Below are positions 15,330-23,646 of a stretch of DNA of 27,562 nt, one piece after another. Position 1 is the stretch's first letter. Each line of letters opens with the position of its first letter. A model generated the notes under the pieces. It worked only from the letters and a program-made list of their open reading frames with translations. It was not told the origin of the DNA and did no database searches. Both the position numbers and the translations under genes were made by a program. This DNA is from JAZGBC01 sp036444495 (GTDB lineage Bacteria > Pseudomonadota > Alphaproteobacteria > Kiloniellales > J153), in NCBI GenBank assembly GCA_036444495.1, contig JAZGBC010000110.1, positions 1-27,562 on the forward strand, read 5' to 3'.

Positions 15330-16796
15330 ATCGCCATCGTCGGCGTCGATATCGGCACCCAGAGTCTCAAGGCCGTCGTCCTCGACGATGAGCTTCGCCC
15401 GCTCGGTGAGGCGGCCGGACCCTATGAGCCCGACTACCCGCGGCCCGGCTGGGCCGAGCAGGACTCGGCACTGTGGGAGGCCGCGCTCGGCCCCACGGTC
15501 GCTCAGGCCCTGACCCGCGCCGGGATCACCAAAGACCGGGTCGCCGCGCTCGGCATCGCCGGCCAACTCGACGGTTGCCTCGCCGTGGACGCCGATGGGC
15601 GGGCGCTCGGTCCCTGTCTCATCTGGATGGACCGGCGCGCGGAAGCGGAAATAGCCGTCATCGACGAGGAAAGGCTGCGCGAAAAGACCGGCATCACGCT
15701 CGACGCCTGCCACATGGCCGCCAAGATCCGCTGGCTCAAGCGCGAGCTGCCGGCGGCGCGAAACGCCGCCCGCTTCCACCAGCCGGTCTCCTACCTCGTG
15801 GCGCGCCTGACCGGCGAAAGCCTGTTCGATCACGGGCTGGCCTCCACCACCATGCTCTATGCGCTCGACACCCGCGCCTTCGACCCGGAGTTGCTCGAGG
15901 CCTTCGAGATCGAGCCGGGCGAGCTGCCCGCCATCGCCGAGGCCGCCGCGCCGGCGGGGCGGCTCACACCGGACGGGGCCGCGCTCTGCGGCCTGCCCGC
16001 GGGCATCGCGGTGGCCGTGGGTACGGGCGACGACTTCTCCGCCCCGCTGGGCGCCGGATTGATCGAGCCCGGGCGGGTCGCCTGCGTGCTGGGCACCGCC
16101 GAAGTGGTCGGCGCGCTCGACAAGGTGGCCAAGATCGACGGGCGTGGCCTGGTGGAGACCCACAGCTACGCCGGCGGCACCTTCTATATCGAGAACCCGG
16201 GCTGGCTGTCGGGCGGCGGGCTGGCCTGGCTGCGCCAAGTGCTGCGTCTCACGGATTTCGCCGAACTCGACGCCCTCGCCGGCGATACGCCGCCCGGGGC
16301 CGAGGGGGTGAGCTTTCTGCCGGCCCTGAGCGGGGCCATGGCGCCCGAGTGGATCGCCTCGGCGCGCGGCTGTTTCTATGGCCTGACCCCGGCGCACGGG
16401 GCCGGGCACCTGGCGCGCGCAGTGCTCGAAGGCTGCGCCTTCGCCATGCGCGACGTGGTCGAGCGCCTGCAAGACATGCAGGTCGCGACAGAGGCGCTCT
16501 TGCTGCTGGGCGGCGGCGCGAAGAGCCGCATCTGGGCGCAAATCCGTGCCGACTGCACGGGCCTGCCGGCCCAGGTCCCACGGCTCACGGACACCTCGCC
16601 CGTGGGCGCGGCCATGTGCGCGGCGGTGGCCGGCGGCCTGCAGAGCGATCTCGTCGAATGCGCCGGACTGGTGGGTGAGATCGGCGGAACCGTAACGCCC
16701 GATCCGGCCCGGCGCGCGGCCTACGACGAAGCCTACGGGGCCTACCACAGGCTGTTCGACAGCCTGCGCCCCCTGTTCGAGAGCGACGCGGGATAG
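15330..16796 (+). CDS. FGGY-family carbohydrate kinase with probable ATC start
   Basis: A 488-residue kinase of the FGGY family, closest in appearance to xylulokinases; it would phosphorylate a sugar or polyol with ATP in the cytosol. The N-terminal motif VGVDIGTQSLK binds phosphate, GPCLIWMDRRA lies in the sugar site, GTGDDFSAPLGAG carries the catalytic aspartate region, and LLLLGGGAKSRIWAQI is the second ATP motif. No ATG, GTG or TTG precedes the first motif: in-frame stops occur at 15303 and 15309, and the next GTG is at 15585, which would delete 85 residues and the first motif. ATC at 15330 follows GGGAGG by seven bases, and 'xAIVGVDIGTQ' has exactly the register expected for Met-Ala-Ile-Val. 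Either the gene uses ATC, an ATG-to-ATC change lowered its expression, or one base is miscalled. Confidence 0.85.
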   Translation: MAIVGVDIGTQSLKAVVLDDELRPLGEAAGPYEPDYPRPGWAEQDSALWEAALGPTVAQALTRAGITKDRVAALGIAGQLDGCLAVDADGRALGPCLIWMDRRAEAEIAVIDEERLREKTGITLDACHMAAKIRWLKRELPAARNAARFHQPVSYLVARLTGESLFDHGLASTTMLYALDTRAFDPELLEAFEIEPGELPAIAEAAAPAGRLTPDGAALCGLPAGIAVAVGTGDDFSAPLGAGLIEPGRVACVLGTAEVVGALDKVAKIDGRGLVETHSYAGGTFYIENPGWLSGGGLAWLRQVLRLTDFAELDALAGDTPPGAEGVSFLPALSGAMAPEWIASARGCFYGLTPAHGAGHLARAVLEGCAFAMRDVVERLQDMQVATEALLLLGGGAKSRIWAQIRADCTGLPAQVPRLTDTSPVGAAMCAAVAGGLQSDLVECAGLVGEIGGTVTPDPARRAAYDEAYGAYHRLFDSLRPLFESDAG

Positions 16797-16801
16797 GCGT
16801 C

Positions 16802-18100
16802 ATGTCACGGGATACGATTGAACGGCTGCTCGATGGCACCCTGCCCGACCCGGACGGCGGCCCGCCGCTTTCGGTCCCCACGCGTCACGTGGAGATCGCC
16901 GACTCGCTCGACGGCGGCGAGGCGGAACTGGTCGCCAATCTGGGCCTTGGCGAGCACCTCGCGGTGGTCAGCGACGAGAACACACGGGCGGTCCTGGGCG
17001 AGCGCGTCCTGCGCGCGCTCGGCGGCATCGCCCAGGTGACCGACATCCGCCTGCCCGGACGGCCCCACGCCGATGCGGAAACGGTCGAGACGGTCCGGCG
17101 CGAAAGCAAATCCTGTGACGCCCTCATCGCCGTGGGCGCGGGCACGATCAACGACCTCTGCAAGTACAGCGCCGCCCAGGACGGCAAGCCCTACGCCGTC
17201 TTCGCCACCGCGCCGTCGATGAACGGCTACACCTCGGTCAACGCCTCCATCACCATAGACGGTCATAAGAAGACCCTGCCCGCGACGTCGGCACGCGGCG
17301 TTTTCAAGGACCTGACGGTCCTGTCCCAGGCGCCGCCGCGCATGATCCGTTCGGGCTTGGGCGATTCAGTCTGCCGGCCCACGGCGCAGGCCGATTGGCT
17401 GCTGGCGCACCTGCTGCTCGACCGCCCGTACCGCGAAGCGCCTTTCTCGCTGTTCGCCGAGGACGAGCGGGAGCTTTTCGCCCAACCCGAGGCGCTCATG
17501 ACCGGCGATCTTGCCGCCATGCGCCGCCTGGCCAGAACCCTTACCCTGTCGGGATTCGGCATGACCATCTGCGGCGGCAGCTTTCCGGCCAGCCAAGGGG
17601 AGCACCTGATCGGCCATTACGTGGAGATGCTGGCCCCGCCCGGCTGGCCCGAGGCCTTCCACGGCGAGCAGATCGGGGTGACCACGCTGACCATGGCCCG
17701 GTTGCAGGAACGTCTCCTCGCGGCTGGCCCGCCGCGCCTCAAGCCCGGCGCGCCCGGCGAGGCCTCCATCAAGGCGCACTTCGGGCCGGAGTTGGGCGCC
17801 GCCTGTTGGGCCGAGTTTGAGGGCAAGAAACTCGACGCCGGGCAGGCCGAGGCGCTGAATGCGAAGCTCGCGGGACGCTGGGACGAGATCCGCGAGCGGC
17901 TTCGTTCGGTCACGCTTCCCTCGGCCAAGCTCGAAGCCGTGCTAAAGGCGGTAGGCGCGCCGACGACACCCGAGGAGCTGGGCTGGCCGCGCGCGTTCTA
18001 TTCAGACGCGGTGCGCCACGCCCGGGAGATTCGCGACCGCTATACCTTCCTCGACCTGGCGGCGGATGCCGGCGAATTGGACAATGCGGATGTCTTCTGA
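16802..18100 (+). CDS. AraM/EgsA-like sn-glycerol-1-phosphate-type dehydrogenase
   Basis: A 432-residue NAD(P)- and metal-dependent dehydrogenase of the glycerol-1-phosphate dehydrogenase family. The nucleotide-binding loop is AVGAGTINDLCK (about residue 110), followed by APSMNGYTSVNASI. Metal ligands are expected in GLGDSVCRPTAQADW, SQGEHLIGHY and FHGEQIGV, all present. Family members interconvert sn-glycerol-1-phosphate and dihydroxyacetone phosphate, and Bacillus AraM sits in the arabinose operon. Here the neighbouring kinase suggests the enzyme oxidises a phosphorylated polyol. It starts 5 bp after the kinase stop and precedes the DeoR gene by 54 bp. Confidence 0.87.
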   Translation: MSRDTIERLLDGTLPDPDGGPPLSVPTRHVEIADSLDGGEAELVANLGLGEHLAVVSDENTRAVLGERVLRALGGIAQVTDIRLPGRPHADAETVETVRRESKSCDALIAVGAGTINDLCKYSAAQDGKPYAVFATAPSMNGYTSVNASITIDGHKKTLPATSARGVFKDLTVLSQAPPRMIRSGLGDSVCRPTAQADWLLAHLLLDRPYREAPFSLFAEDERELFAQPEALMTGDLAAMRRLARTLTLSGFGMTICGGSFPASQGEHLIGHYVEMLAPPGWPEAFHGEQIGVTTLTMARLQERLLAAGPPRLKPGAPGEASIKAHFGPELGAACWAEFEGKKLDAGQAEALNAKLAGRWDEIRERLRSVTLPSAKLEAVLKAVGAPTTPEELGWPRAFYSDAVRHAREIRDRYTFLDLAADAGELDNADVF

Positions 18101-18154
18101 ACCTATGGGACGGCGGCATCCTGGGCGCGGAAGGCTGGCTCTCTGGAGAGCGGC

Positions 18155-18937
18155 ATGAGCGCGCGGCGTCCTCGAAAAGAAGAACGCTGCGAGCGCATCA
18201 TCTCCGAGCTGCGCGCCAGCCCGACGGTGCGCATCTCGGAGCTGGCCCAGGCCTTCGGCGTCTCGGCCGAGACCGTCCGCCGCGATATCGACGAACTCAG
18301 CCGCCGCGGCCTGGTGGATCGCACCTACGGCGGGGCCGCCAGCCACCCGCTGGCCAGCGAACCGGCGGTGAATGAGCGCTACGGCCTGCTCGTCGCGGAA
18401 CGCGCGCGCATCGGGGCGCTGGCCGCGCAACTGGTCGAGCCGGGCGACGTGCTGATGATCGATTCCGGTTCGACCACGACCCACTTCGCCCAGCGCCTGG
18501 CCGCCACGGCGCGGGACCTGACGGTACTCACCAACTGCATCGGGGTCGCCCTGGCGCTCGGTCAGGCGCCGGGTATCCGGGTCCTGCTCTGCCCCGGCGA
18601 CTATAACGTGCAGGAAGGCGGCAGCTTCGGCTCCGAGACCTCGGCGTTCCTGCGCCGCTACTACGCCGCCAAGGCTTTCATCGGCGCCAGCGGGCTGAGC
18701 GTGGAAGGGCCGGTCGAGGCCAATTCCGCCACGAGCTGGGTCAAGCGTTCCATGATCGAGCGCAGCGACCGTATTCTGCTTCTGGTCGATGAAACGAAGT
18801 TCGAGACGCGCTCGCTGGAGCTGGTCTGCCCGCTTGGCGAGCTGAACGACGTGATCGTGGACGCCGCCCCGGGGCCCTTGCTACAGGAAGCCCTCGACGA
18901 GGCGGGCGTAAAGACCCACGTGGCGGCGAAGAATTAG
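18155..18937 (+). CDS. DeoR/GlpR-family transcriptional regulator
   Basis: A 260-residue DeoR-type regulator. The helix-turn-helix spans about residues 12-60, with VRISELAQAFGVSAETVRRD followed by LSRRGLVDRTYGGA, the family signature. The C-terminal domain is the sugar-phosphate isomerase-like sensor, with DSGSTTTHFA, FIGASGL and LLVDETKFE. DeoR proteins usually repress catabolic operons and respond to a phosphorylated intermediate. It is last in the polyol operon and probably controls both divergent transcripts from the 14410-14639 region. GGAGAG lies about five bases before the ATG. Confidence 0.92.
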   Translation: MSARRPRKEERCERIISELRASPTVRISELAQAFGVSAETVRRDIDELSRRGLVDRTYGGAASHPLASEPAVNERYGLLVAERARIGALAAQLVEPGDVLMIDSGSTTTHFAQRLAATARDLTVLTNCIGVALALGQAPGIRVLLCPGDYNVQEGGSFGSETSAFLRRYYAAKAFIGASGLSVEGPVEANSATSWVKRSMIERSDRILLLVDETKFETRSLELVCPLGELNDVIVDAAPGPLLQEALDEAGVKTHVAAKN

Positions 18938-19131
18938 ACCGCCTTCGCCTAAGTCATGTCTTCATAAACTGGCGACGAGTTGGAAATAGCGTGCGAATGT
19001 CTGGTCTTGCGTCCAACTCCGGACGTTCCGGAACGGAGTCTAGTAGGTCCGCTTATAGCCAATCTCGGACATTAGTGATGCGGTGATCAGCTCATCGATG
19101 TGCTAGATTTCAAGCCGGGAGACGTGGGGGG

Positions 19132-19986
19132 ATGCAAGCAATGGTCGACGAGAGATCGAAATCCGAACTTCGGAGCACCTGGGAATCGGCTGCGCCCGGC
19201 TGGGCAAAGTGGGAACAAAAATTCTCCGCCGGCCTTGCGGAAGTCACTGACATTCTTATCGAGATGGCCGACATCAGGCCTGGGCAACGGGTGCTTGATC
19301 TCGCTTGCGGTGCGGGCAGCCAAACCTTGTTGGCAGCAAAGCGTGTCGGCCCCGGCGGAAGCATTGTAGCAAGCGATATCTCTGGCTCCATGCTGGAGCA
19401 TGTCCGCCAGAACGCCAATGCTGAAGGCTTAAGGAATATCGAAACCCTTGAAAGCGCAGCGGAGAACTTGGAGGTATCGCAACACCCGTTCGATGCATCT
19501 ATTTGTCGATTGGGATTGATGCTATTTCCAGCCCCTGGCTTGGCGTTGGAGGCTATTCAGCGTGTCTTGAAACCTGGGGCACGTTTTGCGGCGTTGGTCA
19601 ACACGACGCCCGCCAGCAACCCTTTCATGGCACAGCCGATGCGCATCCTTTTGCGGCATGCCGACAAGCAACCACCTGGTCCAGGCCAACCTGGGATTTT
19701 TGCTCTGGGTGGCGATGGTGTATTGAAAAATCTCTTGAATAAGAGTGGCCTAACGAATGTGAACACAAAAACCGTCCGCGCTTTGCTCAAGCTGCCGAGC
19801 ACTTCACAAGCCTTAGAGTTGATGCAACAGGCTTTCGGCTCCTATCGAGCGGTCGTGGCCGATCTTGGCGAAGCTGAAAGATCCAAGGCATGGCTTGAAG
19901 TGCGCGAGTGTCTCAAGCAGTTTGAAAACGATGACGGCTTCAAAACTGAGTTTGAATTTATTATCGGCTCGGGCGCCAGGAAATGA
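19132..19986 (+). CDS. Class I SAM-dependent methyltransferase
   Basis: A 284-residue Rossmann-fold methyltransferase. Motif I, VLDLACGAG, is at residues 54-62, followed by GPGGSIVASDISGSMLEHVR (motif II region) and FDASICRLGLMLFP (motif IV/post). It resembles UbiE/Coq5-like enzymes with a short C-terminal extension; the substrate is unknown. Base composition is visibly lower in GC and third positions are mixed, unlike flanking genes. It stands alone between repeat-rich gaps, which suggests recent acquisition. ATG 19132 has GGGAG upstream; ATG 19141 is an alternative start. Confidence 0.82.
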   Translation: MQAMVDERSKSELRSTWESAAPGWAKWEQKFSAGLAEVTDILIEMADIRPGQRVLDLACGAGSQTLLAAKRVGPGGSIVASDISGSMLEHVRQNANAEGLRNIETLESAAENLEVSQHPFDASICRLGLMLFPAPGLALEAIQRVLKPGARFAALVNTTPASNPFMAQPMRILLRHADKQPPGPGQPGIFALGGDGVLKNLLNKSGLTNVNTKTVRALLKLPSTSQALELMQQAFGSYRAVVADLGEAERSKAWLEVRECLKQFENDDGFKTEFEFIIGSGARK

Positions 19987-20021
19987 TCCGCAAATTCCAA
20001 GCTTTCATGTCTGAAAGGGGT

Positions 20022-20171
20022 CCAGGCTGTGTGAAAACGCGGGTCGGAAGAGTGTCGGCGCAACAATAGACTCGGCAATTGCGGACGCGTGAATCATTAT
20101 TGCCTGCGACGGCAGTTACGCGAATCAATGTTGCGCGCTCGGGCCTCGAAAATAGTTTTTACACAGCCAGG
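20022..20171. mobile_element. MITE-like element with 17-bp terminal inverted repeats
   Basis: The left end CCAGGCTGTGTGAAAAC (20022-20038) and the right end GTTTTTACACAGCCAGG (20155-20171) are inverted copies with two mismatches. Inside, GCGCAACA (20058-20065) and TGTTGCGC (20129-20136) form a second perfect inverted repeat. Both ends are next to a GGTC, a possible target duplication. At 150 bp it cannot encode a transposase, so any mobility would need one in trans. Confidence 0.55.
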
Positions 20172-20185
20172 GTCAATAGCGGAAG

Positions 20186-20257
20186 TCCGTGGCCGGGCTT
20201 CTAAAGGTCCGATATGGGGCCAGAAGCAGACCTTCTAATTATCAGTACATGCCTTAG
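20186..20257 (+). repeat. 72-bp dispersed repeat, copy A
   Basis: Matches the reverse complement of 25997-26068 over 72 bases without gaps and with 11 differences; the central 20 bases, ATGGGGCCAGAAGCAGACCT, are identical. It lies immediately right of the MITE-like element. Together with copy B it brackets the kor/ferredoxin-reductase/corrinoid block in inverted orientation. Confidence 0.8.
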
Positions 20258-20342
20258 CACGCATAAAGGGCGCACCCCCATAAGGCACGTCTCACCAAGC
20301 TCTGGCTAGGGCTCGGCCTTAGGCTTCGCCAAGCCTTCACAA

Positions 20343-20369
20343 CCTTCTCCCCGCAAGCGGGGGAGAAGG
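20343..20369 (-). terminator. Strong hairpin downstream of korB
   Basis: CCTTCTCCCC and GGGGAGAAGG form a 10-bp stem around GCAAGCG, 47 bp past the korB stop. The form 'CTCCCCGCAAGCGGGGAG' is a common intergenic repeat in alphaproteobacteria. There is no T tract, but its position between convergent genes suits transcript-end formation. Confidence 0.5.
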
Positions 20370-20415
20370 AGGGGGAAAGGGGGACGGCGACGCGTAAAAC
20401 CAAGCGGAACTTACT

Positions 20416-21453
20416 TTAATCCACTTCCCAGGTGTGGCCACTGCGCAGCAGGGCGTTGAGATCGCCCTTGTCGCCGCGCTCTTCGGCCCTTGCCTCGGCG
20501 GCGGCTACCCGCTCGGCAAGCTGGGTTTCGTAGGTCGGGGCCGGATCGCAGTAGAGCACGCCGAGCGCCACCGGGAAGGCGGGCGGCTGCAGGGCCGCGA
20601 GCATGTTGGCCAGGGCGTGGTTGGTCTCGTCGTGCACCAGGATATCGGCCTCGGTCACGCCGTCCTCGCCCAGGCGCGCCACCTCAAGGCGCAGGGTCTT
20701 GGTATTCAGCCGCAGGCCCTTGTCGTTCTCCTTGCCGAAGATGAGCGGTTTCCCGTGCTCCACATGGACCTGCGCGTCCGGCGCGATGTCGCGCGCGGTG
20801 AACTCGTCGAATACGCCCTTGTTGTAGACGATGCAGTTCTGGAAGATTTCCACCAGCGAGGCGCCACGGTTCTCGTGCGCGCGCAGCAGAACGCCGAAAA
20901 GGTGGGACTGCAGGGTATCCACCGAGCGGGCGACGAAGCGCGCCCCCGCCCCCAGCGCGAAGGCGCTGGCCGAGACCGGCGATTCGACCGAGCCGCTGGG
21001 CGTGGAGGGCGAGACCGTCCCGACCCGCGAGGTGGGCGAATACTGGCCCTTGGTCAGGCCGTAGATCTCGTTGTTGAACAGCAGAATCTGCAAATCCACG
21101 TTCCGGCGCAACACGTGCAGCAGATGGTTGCCGCCGATGGACAAGGCATCGCCGTCGCCGCTCACCACCCAGACGTCGAGATTCGGGTTGGCCAGCTTCA
21201 CGCCCGTGGCGATGGCCGGCGCGCGGCCGTGGATGCCGTGGAAACCGTAAGTGGAGACGTAATAGGGAAAGCGCGCGGCGCAGCCGATGCCCGAGATGAA
21301 GACCGTATTCTCCCGGCGCGCACCCACTTCGGCCAGGGTGCGCTGCACCGCCTTCAGGATGGCATAGTCGCCGCAGCCGGGACACCAGCGTACTTCCTGA
21401 TTCGAGGCATAGGCCTTCGGGTCCAGGGGTTCGATGGGGACGGCATAGCCCAT
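20416..21453 (-). CDS. korB: 2-oxoacid:ferredoxin oxidoreductase beta subunit
   Basis: The 345-residue thiamine-diphosphate subunit of a 2-oxoacid (probably 2-oxoglutarate):ferredoxin oxidoreductase. RWCPGCGDYAIL at 22-33 provides Cys24 and Cys27, GIGC ends at Cys58, and FQNC gives a further cysteine, as expected for the single 4Fe-4S cluster of this subunit. TPP/Mg binding is shown by GDGDALSIGGNH at 99-110 and NNEIYGLTKGQYSPTS. GFHGIHGRAPAIATG is typical of the two-subunit KorAB enzymes of aerobic bacteria. The reaction is the reversible oxidative decarboxylation of 2-oxoglutarate to succinyl-CoA with ferredoxin. It follows korA with one base between stop and start. Confidence 0.93.
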   Translation of the reverse strand: MGYAVPIEPLDPKAYASNQEVRWCPGCGDYAILKAVQRTLAEVGARRENTVFISGIGCAARFPYYVSTYGFHGIHGRAPAIATGVKLANPNLDVWVVSGDGDALSIGGNHLLHVLRRNVDLQILLFNNEIYGLTKGQYSPTSRVGTVSPSTPSGSVESPVSASAFALGAGARFVARSVDTLQSHLFGVLLRAHENRGASLVEIFQNCIVYNKGVFDEFTARDIAPDAQVHVEHGKPLIFGKENDKGLRLNTKTLRLEVARLGEDGVTEADILVHDETNHALANMLAALQPPAFPVALGVLYCDPAPTYETQLAERVAAAEARAEERGDKGDLNALLRSGHTWEVD

Positions 21454-21454
21454 A

Positions 21455-23347
21455 TCAGCTCTCCAGCCGGCTTCGGATGGCCGTTTCGATTTCGGCGATG
21501 GTGAACGGCCTGCCGGTCACCTTGTGCAGGCCCTCGGCGGGCAGCAGGAACTGGTTGCGCAACAGGGTCAGGAGCTGGCCCGAATTCATCTCCGGCACCA
21601 GGATTCGCTCGAAACGGCCGAGCAGCTCTTCCAGGTTCCTGGGCAGCGGCCAGATGTGGCGCAGGTGAATGTGCGAGACGTCCCCGTCCTCCGCCTGATA
21701 CTCCGCCTGAAACTCCGCCTGCAGATTGCTCACCGCACGGCTGATCGGCCCATAGGTCGAGCCCCAGCCAACCACGGCCAGGCGTCCCCGCGCGGGGCCC
21801 AGCTCGATGGTCTGTTCCGGGATATCGTTGGCGATGCCCAGTATCTTGTTGGCGCGCAGGTCGGTCATGCGCTGATGGTTGGCGGGATCGTAAGAGATAT
21901 GCCCCGTGTCCGCGCTCTTCTCCAGGCCGCCGACCCGGTGTTCCAGGCCCGGCGTGCCCGGTATGGCCCAGGCCCGCGCCAGGGTCTCGGCATCGCGCAG
22001 GAAAGGATGGTAGTCGCGCGGGTCCTTGTAAAACTCCACCGGAAAGCGCGGCAGGGTATCCACGTTGGGCAAGGCCCAGGGTTCGGAAGCGTTGGCGATG
22101 TAGGAATCGCTCAACAGGATGACCGGCGTCATGTATTTGGTGGCCAGGCGCACCGCCTCGATAGCCGTCTCGAAGCAGTCCGACGGCGAGCGCGCGGCGA
22201 GCACCGCCAGCGGGCTGTCGCCGTGGCGGCCGAAGACGGCCTGGAACAGGTCGGCCTGCTCGGTCTTGGTCGGCATGCCGGTGGAGGGACCGGAGCGCTG
22301 GGCATTGACCACGACAAGCGGCAGCTCGGTGGAGATCGCCAGATCGATGCCTTCGGTCTTGAGCGACATGCCCGGCCCGGAGCTGGAGGTCACCCCGATG
22401 GCGCCGGCATAGGACGCGCCGATCGCGGCACAGACGGCGGCGATCTCGTCCTCGGCCTGGAAGGTGGTCACGCCGTAATCCTTGAGCTCCGCCAGGGCGT
22501 GCAGCGTGGCCGAGGCGGGCGTGATGGGATAGGAGCAGAAAACCAGGCGCAGCCCGGCAAAGGACGCGCCGGCGACGAGCCCCCAGGCCGTGGCCTCGGT
22601 CCCGTTCACGCTGCGGTAGAGGCCGGGCTCGATATGGGCCGGCGGCACCTCGTAGGCGGCGACGTTCGTGAAGATCTCGGCGGTCTCGCCGAAGGCGTGC
22701 CCGGCATTGAGCGCGGCCGTGGTGCCGGCCGCGACATGCGGGTCAGCGGCGAATTTTTCATTCAGCCAGTCGATGGAGGACTGCCGCTTGCGGTCGAACA
22801 TCCAGTAGACCAGGCCGAGCGCCCACATGTTCTTGCAGCGCAGGGCCTCTTTCTTGGACAGCCCGCTGTCCGTGAGCGTATCCAGGGTATGCTGGGACAT
22901 ATCGACCTTCATCACCCGATAGGCCGCCAGGCTCGCGTCCTCCAGGGGATCCGCCTCGTAGCCGGCCTTGCGCAGGTTCTTCTCGGTAAAGGCCCCGCTG
23001 TCCACGATCACCAGCCCGCCGGGCCTTAGGTCGGCGAGATTGACCTTGAGCGCGGCCGGGTTCATCGCCACCAGCGCGTCCACCTCGTCGCCCGCGGTCT
23101 TGATCACGCGGGCGCCGAAATTGATCTGATAGGCGGAAACCCCGTAGGTGGTGCCCGCGGGCGCGCGGATCTCGGCGGGGAAGTCCGGGAAAGTGGCTAG
23201 GTCGTTGCGCGCCAGGGCCGTGGCCCGGGCGAAGCGGTTGCCGGTGAGCTGCATCCCATCGCCCGAATCCCCGGCAAAGCGCACCACCGCCGATTCCAGC
23301 GTTTGACGAGGCGGGCGGGCGCGCTCCGCCGCCGCGGTGCCTTCCAT
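21455..23347 (-). CDS. korA: 2-oxoacid:ferredoxin oxidoreductase alpha subunit (gamma-alpha fusion)
   Basis: A 630-residue subunit. Residues 20-205 are the gamma domain, with GDSGDG at 26-31. The alpha pyrimidine-binding domain follows, with YPITPAS at 273-279 and GMPTKTEQADL, both family hallmarks, and then the C-terminal domain with PEMNSGQLLTLLR. The fused gamma-alpha order is standard for KorA of aerobic bacteria. ATG 23347 has GGAGG ten bases upstream; an open frame to 23398 is probably untranslated leader. A small internal duplication, AEFQAEYQAED, lies near residue 560. It works with KorB in an alternative TCA-cycle step; the ferredoxin is not encoded here. Confidence 0.93.
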   Translation of the reverse strand: MEGTAAAERARPPRQTLESAVVRFAGDSGDGMQLTGNRFARATALARNDLATFPDFPAEIRAPAGTTYGVSAYQINFGARVIKTAGDEVDALVAMNPAALKVNLADLRPGGLVIVDSGAFTEKNLRKAGYEADPLEDASLAAYRVMKVDMSQHTLDTLTDSGLSKKEALRCKNMWALGLVYWMFDRKRQSSIDWLNEKFAADPHVAAGTTAALNAGHAFGETAEIFTNVAAYEVPPAHIEPGLYRSVNGTEATAWGLVAGASFAGLRLVFCSYPITPASATLHALAELKDYGVTTFQAEDEIAAVCAAIGASYAGAIGVTSSSGPGMSLKTEGIDLAISTELPLVVVNAQRSGPSTGMPTKTEQADLFQAVFGRHGDSPLAVLAARSPSDCFETAIEAVRLATKYMTPVILLSDSYIANASEPWALPNVDTLPRFPVEFYKDPRDYHPFLRDAETLARAWAIPGTPGLEHRVGGLEKSADTGHISYDPANHQRMTDLRANKILGIANDIPEQTIELGPARGRLAVVGWGSTYGPISRAVSNLQAEFQAEYQAEDGDVSHIHLRHIWPLPRNLEELLGRFERILVPEMNSGQLLTLLRNQFLLPAEGLHKVTGRPFTIAEIETAIRSRLES

Positions 23348-23646
23348 GGTCTTACAACCTCCGCGGGATCGCCCGGTGTTGGGCCGGGGGACCTGCACCT
23401 AGAAACCGGCCGGACGGCCGATTGAAGAGAAGCTCCGGCGGCATCTCAGCCCTGCCTAAGCTGCCAAAGGCACAATAAGCGCCTACTGATGAGATATATG
23501 ATTCTTTGCCTTAAACAAGTAAATGTTTCATTAGCGAAAAGATCGCCCGCAGGCGATTTTTTGCCGCTACTGAGATTTGGAAGTATTCCAGGATTCCCGG
23601 TAGGGAAAAGGTCAACTCGGGTCACGACTACGTGACCGTGGCCGGT
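23348..23646. other. korA upstream region
   Basis: A gap of 299 bp between korA and the ferredoxin reductase, both on the minus strand. About 23450-23545 is clearly AT-rich and probably holds the korA promoter, though I cannot fix its boxes. A hairpin that probably ends the reductase transcript lies at 23542-23562. No small gene is evident. Confidence 0.5.
23542..23562. terminator. Intrinsic terminator, usable in both directions
   Basis: ATCGCC-cgca-GGCGAT followed by TTTTTT on the plus strand; on the minus strand the same stem is followed by CTTTT. It lies about 85 bp past the stop of the ferredoxin reductase gene and upstream of korA, so it probably ends the reductase transcript, although its better T tract faces the plus strand. 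Confidence 0.55.

Larger units (their letters stand above)
19987..20415. other. 429-bp gene-free, repeat-rich gap
   Basis: I find no credible gene here on either strand. The gap holds, in order, a 150-bp MITE-like element, one copy of a 72-bp repeat, a 6-bp hairpin AGGCTT-cgcc-AAGCCT (20321-20336), and a strong GC hairpin near the korB stop. It separates the convergent methyltransferase and korB genes. Confidence 0.6.

Noticed and set aside
15585..16796. Kinase starting at GTG 15585
   Set aside because: It would delete the VGVDIGTQ motif and 85 residues, although clear homologous sequence and a ribosome binding site lie upstream.
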